Origin: Aquibacillus kalidii
GTDB lineage: Bacteria; Bacillota; Bacilli; Bacillales; Amphibacillaceae
Length of the DNA stretch: 64,000 nucleotides
NCBI RefSeq assembly: GCF_014280935.1
Contig: NZ_JACLZI010000064.1
Location: 1 to 64,000 of the forward strand
Direction of reading: 5' to 3'
A program made the translations under genes and the position numbers. Of this stretch, positions 1 to 8,520 are shown piece after piece; the first letter of the stretch is position 1; each line of letters opens with the position of its first letter. Below the pieces are notes generated by a model. That model had not been told where the DNA came from, ran no database searches, and saw nothing but the letters and a program-made list of their open reading frames with translations.

Positions 1-24
1 TACGCTCTAGGTGTTTCCCTTTTT

Positions 25-99
25 TTAGACTACATAAGATGTGCCTACAATAATTAGTAAGATGAACAGCACTACGATCAATGCAAATCCGTTTTCCAT
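25..99 (-). CDS. YjcZ-type sporulation micro-protein, copy 1
   Basis: A 24-residue hydrophobic peptide that begins MENGFALIVVLF and ends GTSYVV, essentially one transmembrane helix. YjcZ-family peptides of this kind are annotated as small sporulation membrane proteins in Bacillaceae; the molecular role is unknown. The start follows a GGGGGTGAG ribosome binding site. It is the most downstream visible member of a tandem array and is the only one with Glu instead of Gln at position 2. Further copies may lie left of the window. Confidence 0.85.
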   Translation of the reverse strand: MENGFALIVVLFILLIIVGTSYVV

Positions 100-148
100 G
101 TCTTCTCACCCCCGAAGTTCGTTGGTTTACGCTCTAAGTGTTTCTTTT

Positions 149-223
149 TTAGACTACATAAGATGTGCCTACAATAATTAGTAAGATGAACAGCACTACG
201 ATCAATGCGAATCCGTTTTGCAT
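149..223 (-). CDS. YjcZ-type sporulation micro-protein, copy 2
   Basis: This 24-residue peptide starts MQNGFALIVVLF. It is identical to copy 3 and differs from copy 1 only at residue 2. The upstream GGGGGTGAGAAGAC leader is shared with copies 1, 3 and 4. No separate promoter is visible in the roughly 50 bp between copies, so co-transcription is likely. The repeat unit is about 125 bp, which points to recent tandem duplication. Confidence 0.85.
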   Translation of the reverse strand: MQNGFALIVVLFILLIIVGTSYVV

Positions 224-275
224 GTCTTCTCACCCCCGAAGTTCGTTGGTTTACGCTCTAGGTGTTTCCCTTTTT

Positions 276-350
276 TTAGACTACATAAGATGTGCCTACA
301 ATAATTAGTAAGATGAACAGCACTACGATCAATGCAAATCCGTTTTGCAT
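276..350 (-). CDS. YjcZ-type sporulation micro-protein, copy 3
   Basis: A 24-residue, single-helix peptide identical in sequence to copy 2 (MQNGFALIVVLF start, GTSYVV end). It has the same GGGGGTGAG ribosome binding site. DNA identity with copies 1 and 2 extends through the flanking spacer, as expected from unequal crossing-over. The role is inferred only from family membership. Confidence 0.85.
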   Translation of the reverse strand: MQNGFALIVVLFILLIIVGTSYVV

Positions 351-402
351 GTCTTCTCACCCCCGAAGTTCGTTTGGTTTAACCCTCTAGCTTTTCTTTC
401 AT

Positions 403-477
403 TTAGACTGCAAAAGATGTGCCTACGATGATTAACAAGATGAACAACACTACGATCAATGCAAATCCGTTTTGCAT
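403..477 (-). CDS. YjcZ-type sporulation micro-protein, copy 4
   Basis: A 24-residue homologue that ends GTSFAV rather than GTSYVV and shows more synonymous differences than copies 1-3, so it is an older duplicate. It keeps the MQNGFALIVVLF core and the GGGGGTGAG ribosome binding site. It is a predicted single-pass membrane micro-protein. Confidence 0.85.
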   Translation of the reverse strand: MQNGFALIVVLFILLIIVGTSFAV

Positions 478-535
478 GTCTTCTCACCCCCGAAATACGT
501 TGGTTTATTATCTGAATGTCTATATAATATTTTAA

Positions 536-610
536 TTATACAACGTAAGAAGTTCCTATAATAATCAATAGGATAAACAGCACCACGATTAACGCGAAAC
601 CGTTTTGCAT
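536..610 (-). CDS. YjcZ-type sporulation micro-protein, copy 5
   Basis: The first gene of the array in transcription order and the most diverged at DNA level, although the peptide differs by only one conservative change (LLIIIGTSYVV). It has its own strong AGGAGGTG ribosome binding site, unlike the GGGGGTGAG of the other copies. Upstream on the minus strand a CATAGGATA stretch resembles the sigma-K -10 pattern CATAnnnTA, but no good -35 is seen, so a mother-cell promoter here is only a suggestion. Confidence 0.82.
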   Translation of the reverse strand: MQNGFALIVVLFILLIIIGTSYVV

Positions 611-710
611 GTTTTAACACCTCCTGATGTGTTACATTACCTATCCTATGGCATTTATCCAAAAATGAATGGGCAAATGTACAATTTTTTTAAATCTGGG
701 CGATTTTTGA

Positions 711-782
711 GCAAAAAAAAAGAGCAAGGTGCCCTGAGACTGCTGAATAGATAAGCAGTCTCAGGTGCCCCTTGCTTTTTTG
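711..782 (-). terminator. strong hairpin terminator after the lactonase gene
   Basis: A long stem pairs AGCAAGGTGCCCTGAGACTG with its near-complement around a short AATAGAT-type loop. It is flanked by an A run on the left and a T run on the right, so it can work in both directions. It lies directly after the lactonase stop codon and before the micro-gene array. Confidence 0.85.
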
Positions 783-783
783 C

Positions 784-1824
784 TTAATTATTTAGAAACT
801 TTACACAGACAGCCTCAGGAACTTCCACTCCTGTTTGCAATAAACTTAATTTTCCTGTTTCTTTGTCCCGTTCAAATAACACTAAAGTATTAGAGTTTTG
901 GTTTGCTACAACCACAAATTCCCCCGTTGGATCAATAGCAAAATCCCTTGGCCAATCACCTTCAGTTGATGTCCATTCTAAGAAAGTAAGTTCTCCAGAG
1001 TTTTTATCCACACGGTAACTTGCTATACTGTTATGTCCACGATTGCCAGCGTAAACAAACTCACCATCTGAGGAGATATGAATAGCACTACCCTGACTAT
1101 TTTCCGTGAAATCTCTTGGAATTGCGGAAAGATATTGTAGTTCCGTAAAACTTCCATCTTCATGATTATAATTTAACGCAATTACCTCATTACTTAGCTC
1201 TGTCATTACATAAGCAAATTTTCCATTTGGATGAAAAGTAATATGTCTTGGACCACTTCCTGGCTTTGTTGACAATACATTTACTTCAGTCCATTCACCA
1301 TTTGCGAAAGAGTAAGTAATAATTCTGTCTGTTCCTAAATCGATTGCTACAATATACTTTTCATCTGGTGTAAAACCTGAAAAATGAAGATGTGGTTTGT
1401 CTTGTCTTTCATGAGGTCCAGAACCAGTATGCTTTACTGCAACTCCGGGTTGAACGGAACCATCCTCATTGGTCAGGTAAGATTCAATTACAGTTGTATG
1501 ATAGTTTGCAGCAACAACTTGGCTATTATCTTGATTAATACTAACGTGGCAAGGAGGCGACCCCTTTGTAGCTTGACTATTTAAAATATCAAGTCCTGCT
1601 GAGGAATTAATTTTAAATGCAGTGACACCGCCTTGATCCCCTTCCTTTGAAACAGCATAAAGAAATGTGTTGTCCTCGCTAACCGTTACATATGTTGGAT
1701 TGCTTAATTCAGCTGCAACCTTTACATCTGTAATTTTCTTCGCGATAGTATCTAACTCAAACGAATAAACCCCTTTACTCTCCGCTTTAGTGTAGGTACC
1801 AATATACCCAACAATAGTCGCCAT
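784..1824 (-). CDS. pgl: lactonase family beta-propeller protein (6-phosphogluconolactonase-like)
   Basis: A 346-residue cytoplasmic protein made of repeated beta-propeller blades, with recurring 'GxF..V.N....' and 'HI..S.DGEFVY.GNRGHNSI' type segments, typical of the YkgB/Pgl lactonase family (about 340-350 residues). The family hydrolyses 6-phosphogluconolactone to 6-phosphogluconate in the oxidative pentose phosphate pathway. The ATG start at 1824 begins MATIVGYIGTYT, a conserved N-terminus, preceded by AAGGGG. It is monocistronic with its own terminator. Some members may act on other lactones, so the exact substrate is inferred. Confidence 0.82.
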   Translation of the reverse strand: MATIVGYIGTYTKAESKGVYSFELDTIAKKITDVKVAAELSNPTYVTVSEDNTFLYAVSKEGDQGGVTAFKINSSAGLDILNSQATKGSPPCHVSINQDNSQVVAANYHTTVIESYLTNEDGSVQPGVAVKHTGSGPHERQDKPHLHFSGFTPDEKYIVAIDLGTDRIITYSFANGEWTEVNVLSTKPGSGPRHITFHPNGKFAYVMTELSNEVIALNYNHEDGSFTELQYLSAIPRDFTENSQGSAIHISSDGEFVYAGNRGHNSIASYRVDKNSGELTFLEWTSTEGDWPRDFAIDPTGEFVVVANQNSNTLVLFERDKETGKLSLLQTGVEVPEAVCVKFLNN

Positions 1825-1898
1825 AAATGTAAAACCCCTTCATATGTATGATTGGTTCATTATACCAAAATGCGGATCTTTTATCTAATCCAAGCTTA

Positions 1899-1934
1899 TG
1901 CAAGAAAAGGGGTAGACCTTTTAAAGCCTACCCA
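1899..1934 (-). terminator. hairpin terminator
   Basis: On the minus strand GGGTAGGCTTT pairs with GGTCTACCC around a short A-rich loop, followed by TTTTCTT. It sits just downstream of the 57-residue small gene. Confidence 0.6.
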
Positions 1935-1941
1935 AATAAAT

Positions 1942-2115
1942 TTATTGCATTTGATTTTGATCGTCTGACTGATTGTTACCACTAGCTATAGCATTTGCGA
2001 AAGGGATTGCTTGCTGAGCAACACTACCAATGCCTCTTCCCTTTTTCATACTATAATATGCTGCAGCTCCTATACCAACTGAAGCTATAATTGGGACTAT
2101 GCGATTTCTTTTCAT
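1942..2115 (-). CDS. small hypothetical membrane-anchored protein (DUF3918/YrzQ-like)
   Basis: A 57-residue protein that begins MKRNRIVPIIASVGIGAAAYY, a basic start followed by one Ala/Gly-rich helix, then a polar Gln/Asn-rich tail. This layout resembles the YrzQ/DUF3918 small proteins of Bacillus, but I make that link from memory and the match is loose. An AGGGGGT-like ribosome binding site precedes the ATG, and a terminator hairpin follows. Function unknown. Confidence 0.6.
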   Translation of the reverse strand: MKRNRIVPIIASVGIGAAAYYSMKKGRGIGSVAQQAIPFANAIASGNNQSDDQNQMQ

Positions 2116-2213
2116 ATTTTTGTACCCCCTAATTAAATTTTCACTATTACTTTGTCCTAATTAAGGGATGTTATTGAAGTTATTTGTTGGAAGAAACTTA
2201 GAAACTCTTTCTG

Positions 2214-4139
2214 TCATTTAAAATTAATTTCAACTGGTAAAACATTGGATATTTCTTCGATATACATCTTTCTTTCTTTATCCTTCATCCATAGCTGGAT
2301 CATGCCCATATCATTATTACTTCTAATCAATCTTCCTATCCCCTGCCTCAACCTTAATAACATATAAGGGACTTCAACCTCCTTAATTGGATCTTTAACA
2401 TGATTTCGCTTAGCTTGGAAAACTGGATCATGTGGAGGGAAAGGCAAGGATACAATAATAACTTGTGATAAAGATTCACCAGGAATATCTAACCCTTCCC
2501 AAAGATTATAGGAACAGAGTACAGATGTAGTATCTGTTTGGAATTGACGAACAGACTCACTTATCTCTCTGTCTCCTTCGTATATAAAGGAATACGGCCA
2601 TTTTATGGTTTCTGCCCAGTTTCTAAACGCGTTCATTTCCTCTTTAGTCGAAAATAAACAAAGGGTTCTTCCACCACATTGAATGATTTGCTCTTTTATT
2701 TCTAACCATTTGTCACCTTGAGAGCTTTCCATTGATCCTACTATTGTCATCGTGTCATTATAATTAAAGGGTGAATCAACAGCAAAGGAATCAAATGATT
2801 TAATTCCCAAACTTTGTGCAATATACGTGAAATCTCCTGCTTGAGACAATGTTGCCGACGAAAAAACAAACGGTATTTCTTGTGAAAATACTTCTTTTTC
2901 TAAAATGTCTTCTACTAAACGTGGCATAATCACAAATGTTGATGTTGTTTCATCTTCTTCTAACCAGTAAATACCTTCATCATCCTTGAGCAATATAGAT
3001 AAACCGTAGGAGTAAAATTCTAAATACTCCTCAATAATCTTGATGTGATATTCTTCTATGGTAAACATTTCAGAATCAAATACAAGCTGCTCCAATAGCT
3101 GAGTCACTTTCTCATCTAACTCTTGAACGATTCGGTTAACAAAGTTCGTCTTTTCCACCTGTTGACGAATAGATCCGGCAATTTCTGTTGCATTTTCACT
3201 TAAATGCTCAAACAACTTTTCATTTAATTCAAGTATATCTTCAATAAGATATAAAGACTCTTCCCGGACATCCTGGCTCATATAACCTGTAAGAATAGTG
3301 TGCAAAGCATCAGAGTTGAACCGATAAGTCAATCCTTTTTGTGCAGCAAATTCCAGCAAATGGCCCTCGTCAAAAATAACACTACTTGCTTCAGGAAGTA
3401 ACGGCATTTGTCCTTCCCTTTTTCTAGAGTCTTTCGTCCAAACGTGTTCCATGTAAAAGTCATGAGAGCATATGATTAAATCCGTTGCATGACGGTAATA
3501 CTCTCGATTCAAGGTTTGTCCACTTCTGTGTCGCCAATCACAAGTAGAACATTGTTGTAATGGATCCCAAGCAATTTTTTCCCATTTTTCATTAGATACC
3601 CATGGATATTCTTTTCTATCTCCATACCTTTCGAAGGATTGCATAGAACTTCCTTGGTCAAATACGAAATCGGGAATTTGTTCATGAACATTCAATATAT
3701 CTGAATCGTCTGTTTTATTTGCAAGTGGATCTAATTTTTTCAAACAAATATATTGCTCTCTAGCCTTTGCTAGCCTAACGTCAATCTTTAATCCTAAAGC
3801 TTTTTCTAGCTTATCGATATCACCATTCTCTTTCACAAGCTGTTCAATTAATGTTTCATCTGCGCAGGAAATAATCGCGGGCTTTCTTTTGTATCTTGCA
3901 TAGCAAATTGCATATAATAAGTAGACAAAAGTTTTCCCTGTCCCTACTCCTGCCTCTGCAAATATTATAGATTTGTTCTTAAAGGCTTTCTCCAATTGGT
4001 AAGCCATGTATATTTGTTCGTCCCTTAGTTCAAAACCTTGTTCAGGTAAAATATCATAAAAGACATCCCCTACATAATCACCAAGGCGCTCAAAAAAGTT
4101 TTCTTGTTTAGAGATCGAAAATGGAAGTGCTTGCGTCAT
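2214..4139 (-). CDS. DinG/XPD-type ATP-dependent DNA helicase (YpvA-like)
   Basis: A 641-residue superfamily 2 helicase. Walker A is AEAGVGTGKT (61-70), and the DEAH-type motif II reads DEGH near residue 257. Cysteines C132, C197, C200 and C224 sit where Rad3/XPD/DinG enzymes bind a 4Fe-4S cluster. The C-terminal half carries 'FSSATL', 'WEGLDIPG' and 'RQGIGRLIR', the helicase IV-VI motifs. It probably unwinds 5'-3' DNA structures during replication or repair. Size and layout match B. subtilis YpvA better than the exonuclease-fused DinG. It stands alone between small genes. Confidence 0.85.
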   Translation of the reverse strand: MTQALPFSISKQENFFERLGDYVGDVFYDILPEQGFELRDEQIYMAYQLEKAFKNKSIIFAEAGVGTGKTFVYLLYAICYARYKRKPAIISCADETLIEQLVKENGDIDKLEKALGLKIDVRLAKAREQYICLKKLDPLANKTDDSDILNVHEQIPDFVFDQGSSMQSFERYGDRKEYPWVSNEKWEKIAWDPLQQCSTCDWRHRSGQTLNREYYRHATDLIICSHDFYMEHVWTKDSRKREGQMPLLPEASSVIFDEGHLLEFAAQKGLTYRFNSDALHTILTGYMSQDVREESLYLIEDILELNEKLFEHLSENATEIAGSIRQQVEKTNFVNRIVQELDEKVTQLLEQLVFDSEMFTIEEYHIKIIEEYLEFYSYGLSILLKDDEGIYWLEEDETTSTFVIMPRLVEDILEKEVFSQEIPFVFSSATLSQAGDFTYIAQSLGIKSFDSFAVDSPFNYNDTMTIVGSMESSQGDKWLEIKEQIIQCGGRTLCLFSTKEEMNAFRNWAETIKWPYSFIYEGDREISESVRQFQTDTTSVLCSYNLWEGLDIPGESLSQVIIVSLPFPPHDPVFQAKRNHVKDPIKEVEVPYMLLRLRQGIGRLIRSNNDMGMIQLWMKDKERKMYIEEISNVLPVEINFK

Positions 4140-4324
4140 GTTTTTTCTCCTTTATCATCCGTTTATAACGATACAGCATTCTTAATAATAGCAGAAATCG
4201 TCTCCCTATGACCACATATGTAAAAATCTATTCATCTTTTTTTATAATGTTAATATTAAGTGTCCGTTTAAAATGGATTCCATATACTTCTTTAGTGGAC
4301 TTTATAATTAGAAAGGGGCATCGT

Positions 4325-4492
4325 ATGGGGAGTAAGTTCCGTTCTTTCGTAACAGAAAAATTATATACGAAGAACTATGGTGGGAGATATCTCTATAGCA
4401 TAGATGGATTATCACAAACTGAAGGTTGCAAAATTTCGGGATGGCAATACGGTCGAAATGCATATAATGCAAAGTTAATTCCAATCTTATAG
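4325..4492 (+). CDS. small hypothetical protein, 55 residues
   Basis: The ATG at 4325 follows GAAAGGGG at good spacing; the open frame extends upstream to 4208 but that part lacks a ribosome binding site. The product starts MGSKFRSFVTEKLYTKNYGG and is basic and Tyr/Gly-rich, with no signal peptide. I do not recognise a family. It is the only plus-strand gene among minus-strand neighbours and is followed by a terminator hairpin, which supports it being real. Confidence 0.45.
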   Translation: MGSKFRSFVTEKLYTKNYGGRYLYSIDGLSQTEGCKISGWQYGRNAYNAKLIPIL

Positions 4493-4564
4493 ATCACCGA
4501 TTACACACTTTACTCGTAACCATATGGAGTTTATTAAATCAGTGGTAAATATTTGAACAATAAA

Positions 4565-4600
4565 ATAGGCACCTGACTAATCAGGTACCTTTCTCGTTTT
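4565..4600 (+). terminator. hairpin terminator
   Basis: AGGCACCTGA pairs with TCAGGTACCT (one mismatch) around CTAA and is followed by a T-rich stretch. It closes the small plus-strand gene at 4325-4492. Confidence 0.6.
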
Positions 4601-4664
4601 GCGGCGAAGAACCACCGTCCACATACGGCGTTCTATTATAAGCATGTTCTTCGTCTTACGCAAA
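4597..4664. other. 68-bp imperfect inverted repeat, possible structured RNA
   Basis: The arms TTTTGCGGCGAAGAAC and GTTCTTCGTCTTACGCAAAA are complementary apart from a small bulge, and enclose about 33 bp. There is no ORF and no T run. It directly abuts the terminator at 4565-4600. The rest of the gap to 4765 shows nothing recognisable. Confidence 0.4.
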
Positions 4665-4765
4665 ATAGCTCATCGCAACTGCTTAACTATATCATGCCAT
4701 CTTCCATTACACAATGGTAATTTCATACAACTAATAAAATACATAATGGTGTAAATTAACGAAAA

Positions 4766-5428
4766 TTACTTATGCTTGTATACTATTTGAAGTAGTTCAA
4801 GTAAATTATCAATAGCATAGTCACTAGGAACCTGCTTGTGTTCACCATTGATTTTCCATATGCTAACCATCCCTAGATCATTTGCTGGCTTTATATCATT
4901 TAGCGGATGATCTCCTACATAAGCAGCCTCAACAGGATCAATATTTAACTGGTTCAGACATTTGTGAAATAATCGATGGTCTGGCTTCTTTATTCCTTCT
5001 TGCTCAGAAATTAGTATAGTATCAAAATACGACTCCATTTGTAAGGCTTTTATGTTATTCAATTGAAAACACGTCTTCCCATTAGTAATCATTCCTAATT
5101 TATATGAACGTTCTTGTAGTTCCTGAAGTGTACCTATTGCGCCTGGGAATGGGACTACCGTATTACTAAAATTCGTTATATAATCCTGCAAAAGTACATT
5201 CCAACTTACTGTATGTATATCATTCTCCTCTAAAAGCTGTTGATATACTTTGTCTTTCCATACATAACCGTTTTGGTCTAACTCAATAAATCTTTCCAAA
5301 TAACTTGACTTTGTCATTACCTTTAGATCGTTATAGAAACGCTCATATTGCTTCGATACAAATTTTTTCACGGACAGTTTCCTATCCAGTAATGTCCCAT
5401 CTAAATCAAAAATAATTGCTCGAATCAT
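4766..5428 (-). CDS. HAD-superfamily hydrolase (phosphatase-like, subfamily IA)
   Basis: A 220-residue protein with all four HAD motifs: DLDGTLLD (nucleophile Asp, residues 8-15), 'MITNGK' (motif II), Lys in 'GIKKPD' (motif III) and 'GDHPLND' (motif IV acids). An alpha-helical cap lies between motifs I and II, typical of phosphoglycolate-phosphatase-like HAD-IA enzymes. Substrate not predictable. The ATG follows AAGGGAT, 10 bp after the upstream membrane gene stop, so the two are probably co-transcribed. Confidence 0.82.
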   Translation of the reverse strand: MIRAIIFDLDGTLLDRKLSVKKFVSKQYERFYNDLKVMTKSSYLERFIELDQNGYVWKDKVYQQLLEENDIHTVSWNVLLQDYITNFSNTVVPFPGAIGTLQELQERSYKLGMITNGKTCFQLNNIKALQMESYFDTILISEQEGIKKPDHRLFHKCLNQLNIDPVEAAYVGDHPLNDIKPANDLGMVSIWKINGEHKQVPSDYAIDNLLELLQIVYKHK

Positions 5429-5438
5429 TTTAATCCCT

Positions 5439-5699
5439 TCAGACTTTAATTTTTTTACTTATCCATAAAATAAATAATATAAATAACCCTATCGTAAAAG
5501 GTAATGCACCGATTAGGCTAATTCCCATCCCTTCAAATCCTCCGATTACCTGAAGACCAACTAAATAAATGATAATACCTAACATACAAGATAGAAATCC
5601 CCACATATAAGATGACTTTTTTCGGAAACAGTAAATACTACTAATCGAAAAAATAAATAATAATGTCCATGGTAGTATGACAAATAGAATTTCACTCAA
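5439..5699 (-). CDS. small membrane protein, 86 residues
   Basis: Three hydrophobic segments (about residues 4-24, 32-52 and 60-82) with a Lys-rich C-terminus suggest a three-helix inner-membrane protein. The likely start is TTG at 5699, preceded by AGAAGGTG at 8 bp; no in-frame ATG lies near the N-terminus. It is upstream of, and probably co-transcribed with, the HAD gene. No family recognised with confidence. Confidence 0.6.
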   Translation of the reverse strand: MSEILFVILPWTLLFIFSISSIYCFRKKSSYMWGFLSCMLGIIIYLVGLQVIGGFEGMGISLIGALPFTIGLFILFILWISKKIKV

Positions 5700-5803
5700 T
5701 TTTATTTCACCTTCTAGTTTAATTCTAAAAATATCGTAATGTGTGTATTTCCAAATTCGACATTTTTAACTCAAATCCTTTTTTTCATTATTTTTCAATC
5801 TAA

Positions 5804-5832
5804 GTTTCTTTATTACAGGATAATAAAGAAAC
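5804..5832. other. perfect 12-bp inverted repeat upstream of the small membrane gene
   Basis: GTTTCTTTATTA and TAATAAAGAAAC flank a 5-bp loop. It lies in a 260-bp gene-free gap, about 105 bp upstream of the TTG start at 5699. There is no clean T run on either side, so an operator or RNA hairpin is as likely as a terminator. Confidence 0.4.
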
Positions 5833-5925
5833 ACGTACTCTTTTCTTTAAGATGTGAAAATTTGCTCCTTGATCATTGCTCAGAGCGTGGTAGTTAGCAG
5901 CAACAAGCTATTTGAAAAGCACTTT

Positions 5926-5960
5926 ATATAAAGAAAGAACCTAATCCGAGGATTAGGTTC
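5926..5960 (-). terminator. hairpin terminator of the GntR-ABC-sigma operon
   Basis: GAACCTAATCC and GGATTAGGTTC form a perfect 11-bp stem, followed on the minus strand by TTTCTTT. The stem overlaps the stop codon of the sigma factor gene. Confidence 0.75.
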
Positions 5961-6522
5961 AAGCACTTATTATATTATTCGTTATGTTCACTTCCTTACT
6001 TTCAACCTGGTCTTGTAAAATCTTTCTTGCACGATAAAGTCTGGTTTTCACTGCTGACAAAGAAATATTTAATTGTCTAGCAATTTCCTCATCTTTATAA
6101 TCCTTAAGATATTTTAAGAAGAAAACATGACGAAGCTTCGGACTTAGCTGAATTACTTCTTGATTAAGTTGATCGATTCTTATTAATCTATCTACCTCTT
6201 TATCCACTACAAGTAATGGAGCAAGACTTTCCAAATCTGTATATAATACATCATCGATAGAAATGCATGACTGCTTTCGCTCTTTTCTTAAAGTATCAAT
6301 AGCCGTTCTTGTTGCTATCGTAGTTAACCATGCACAAACTTTATAACTTTCTTTTAAGTCATTTATATGTTTGTAGGCTTTTATAAATGTTTCTTGTGCA
6401 ATATCTTCGGCTAATTGAGAATCTTTAATAATGTACCATGCTGATTGATATACTTTTCGATAAAATGACTCATAAATATAATTAAAATCGATAGTTTTCG
6501 ATTCTCCCCCTGTTAATTCCAC
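5959..6522 (-). CDS. ECF-type RNA polymerase sigma factor
   Basis: A 187-residue sigma-70 family protein with region 2 (about residues 12-82, including 'AEDIAQETFIKAYKH') and region 4 with a helix-turn-helix (about 120-175, 'LNISLSAVKTRLYRARK'). It has no region 3, as in ECF sigmas. The start is GTG at 6522 behind AGGGGAGGAAGG. It lies 27 bp after the ABC permease and is the last gene of that operon. No anti-sigma gene is adjacent, which is unusual; the permease with its large extracytoplasmic part or the GntR regulator may set its activity, but this is inference. Confidence 0.85.
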   Translation of the reverse strand: MELTGGESKTIDFNYIYESFYRKVYQSAWYIIKDSQLAEDIAQETFIKAYKHINDLKESYKVCAWLTTIATRTAIDTLRKERKQSCISIDDVLYTDLESLAPLLVVDKEVDRLIRIDQLNQEVIQLSPKLRHVFFLKYLKDYKDEEIARQLNISLSAVKTRLYRARKILQDQVESKEVNITNNIISA

Positions 6523-6549
6523 GTCGCCCTTCCTCCCCTCATTTTAACC

Positions 6550-8520
6550 TCACTCTAAATATTCAGTAACAAATTCAGGTAAAAGCTTTTTTTCCATTGT
6601 CATAACATAAGGTTCAGGTTCACCCGGTATATATAATCCAACTAAGGATAAATTGTTTTCATCATATCCCCTATAGACACGGGATAGATTATTCAGAATC
6701 TGTTTCTTTTCTTCTTCTTTTGTTATAAATAAAATATCTTCAGATGATTCACTTTCGTGTAATAACTGATCATAGCCATTTTCATCATTTGCATCCACTA
6801 TACCAATCCTACTAACCTCATCTGACACTAAAAATGCATCATTATAATAGCCATTTTGTTGCAACCAATTATCCATGTTCTCAAAGCTAGTTTCGTATTC
6901 AATTAAGAAAGTATCGTTATCGTCCATTAATATTTCTATAGATGTTAAACGTACTCTAGGATTAGTTACTTCATCTGCTGTTTTATCGTAAATGTCTTGT
7001 TCAATCTGGTTTAAAACTTCTTCAATTTCATTCGGCTTTACAATGGCAACCTTCTTATTCCCAACCGGATCAGCACTAAATGTAATTTTACTGACACGAT
7101 TCGGCTCTACACCAAGAACAGGGTTTGTATAGTCCTTATATTGTTTAGACTCATAAACAGGTTCAATATATGGATTTAATTTTTCTTCCATTATAATTGG
7201 ATATTCTCTTACTACTTTTTTACCGTTCTTTAATTGATAAGCAATATACATTTGTCGATAGTAAGTTTCATTAAAATGGTTTCTTCCAGTCATGTCGATT
7301 AATTGACGATGAAGTGCACGAGCCGCATTAATGGATACTTCTGTATCTAAAAAATTCTCCCCTGTTACTTCGTGGTCTGTATTTTCAACATATTGGTAAG
7401 GATACTCACCTACATAAACTTGTTCTATTTCGTTAATTTCAGGTATTCTGTTCTCATAACCAGTTAAATCGAACGAGATTATTAGAAAAATACAAGTTAT
7501 TCCTATTGTGTAGTAAAGGTATCCTTTCCAACTACGATATATTCGCCAAGTTTTCTGGAGTAACATCTCAGCTAGCAGATAACCTACTAACGAGCCGATT
7601 AAATAACCAATCAATACCCAGTAATCATGGTTCTGTGTTTCACCATAGTAAAAGCCACCTAACATTGTCGTACAAAATGTCACGCCATATTTAAAAATTG
7701 GCCTTAGCTGCGGATAGACTAATGCCTGTGACGCTGCCTCTAATTTTCTCCTTTTATAAAATTGAACAGACAATAAGTACAGAACAACCGTAATCCCAAT
7801 ATAAATAACTGCTTTTAGTAAAGAAAAGTGAAACTCGTAATATTGCACAAAGTCAGTAATCGGAGAAAACTCTGAAACTTGAAATGTCCAATAGTATCCT
7901 TCAGCAAATCCAATTAGAAGGAAGTCCAGGTTAAAGTAGGATAAGAATATGAATCCTGCTGGAAATAATATAATGATATAAGTTAAAACACCTTGAACAA
8001 CCGAAATTCCAGTGATTACACCAACGAAGATAGTTGTGATAAACATAAGAATTGTTACGATAATGGTGACACCTAACCAGTAACCAAGGTCTATATAGTT
8101 AAAATAGTTACTTAAATCTACTATTCCATCCATTATTGCTAGACAGATAGCTGTCAGCAGTACCGGCAACAACAATAAAATGATCCCATTTATAATATGG
8201 TGGTTGAGTAATTTTGTTCTCTTAATTGGTAGACTATGAATAAAATCTGATGCAGTCTTCACTTGCAAATATCTTAGTAAAAAAACCCCAAGTAAAACAG
8301 GAGCAATGAACATACTTAATATTTGTACCTCAGGATGATAATTAAATAGATTTGTATCATCTAAATAATAGTTAGTAGGATCAATACTTGTTTCTCTCAT
8401 TAACAATTCTAATGGCAGCGCAAAAATCAGAACTACTAAATAAAGAACACCTATCCAACCTGATTGACGAAGATCCCGTTTTCCAACTTCTTTCTTATAC
8501 CAAGATGTTTTCAATTGCAT
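6550..8520 (-). CDS. large ABC transporter permease with extracytoplasmic C-terminal domain
   Basis: A 656-residue membrane protein. About ten hydrophobic segments occupy the first 360 residues, with 'KTASDFIHSLPIKRTKLLNHH' as a cytoplasmic loop of ABC-2 type permeases. The last roughly 280 residues are hydrophilic and probably outside the cell. The start is set at MQLKTSW (8520) behind GGGGGATG rather than at the longer frame. It overlaps the 3' end of the ATPase gene, so translation is coupled. The substrate is unknown; the GntR-ABC pairing resembles YtrA-type envelope-stress transporters. Confidence 0.78.
   Translation of the reverse strand: MQLKTSWYKKEVGKRDLRQSGWIGVLYLVVLIFALPLELLMRETSIDPTNYYLDDTNLFNYHPEVQILSMFIAPVLLGVFLLRYLQVKTASDFIHSLPIKRTKLLNHHIINGIILLLLPVLLTAICLAIMDGIVDLSNYFNYIDLGYWLGVTIIVTILMFITTIFVGVITGISVVQGVLTYIIILFPAGFIFLSYFNLDFLLIGFAEGYYWTFQVSEFSPITDFVQYYEFHFSLLKAVIYIGITVVLYLLSVQFYKRRKLEAASQALVYPQLRPIFKYGVTFCTTMLGGFYYGETQNHDYWVLIGYLIGSLVGYLLAEMLLQKTWRIYRSWKGYLYYTIGITCIFLIISFDLTGYENRIPEINEIEQVYVGEYPYQYVENTDHEVTGENFLDTEVSINAARALHRQLIDMTGRNHFNETYYRQMYIAYQLKNGKKVVREYPIIMEEKLNPYIEPVYESKQYKDYTNPVLGVEPNRVSKITFSADPVGNKKVAIVKPNEIEEVLNQIEQDIYDKTADEVTNPRVRLTSIEILMDDNDTFLIEYETSFENMDNWLQQNGYYNDAFLVSDEVSRIGIVDANDENGYDQLLHESESSEDILFITKEEEKKQILNNLSRVYRGYDENNLSLVGLYIPGEPEPYVMTMEKKLLPEFVTEYLE

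Larger units (their letters stand above)
1..610 (-). repeat. tandem array of about 125-bp YjcZ gene units
   Basis: Start codons of the five micro-genes are spaced 124, 127, 127 and 133 bp apart. Copies 1-3 are nearly identical across both gene and spacer; copies 4 and 5 are progressively more diverged. The pattern indicates stepwise tandem duplication. The array is cut by the left window edge. Confidence 0.85.

Noticed and set aside
1-610. CRISPR-like array from regular repeats at the left edge
   Set aside because: The repeat units are about 125 bp and contain complete small genes with ribosome binding sites, so this is a gene array.
4208-4324. N-terminal extension of the small plus-strand gene
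   Set aside because: The first ATG has no ribosome binding site, whereas the internal ATG at 4325 has a clear one.
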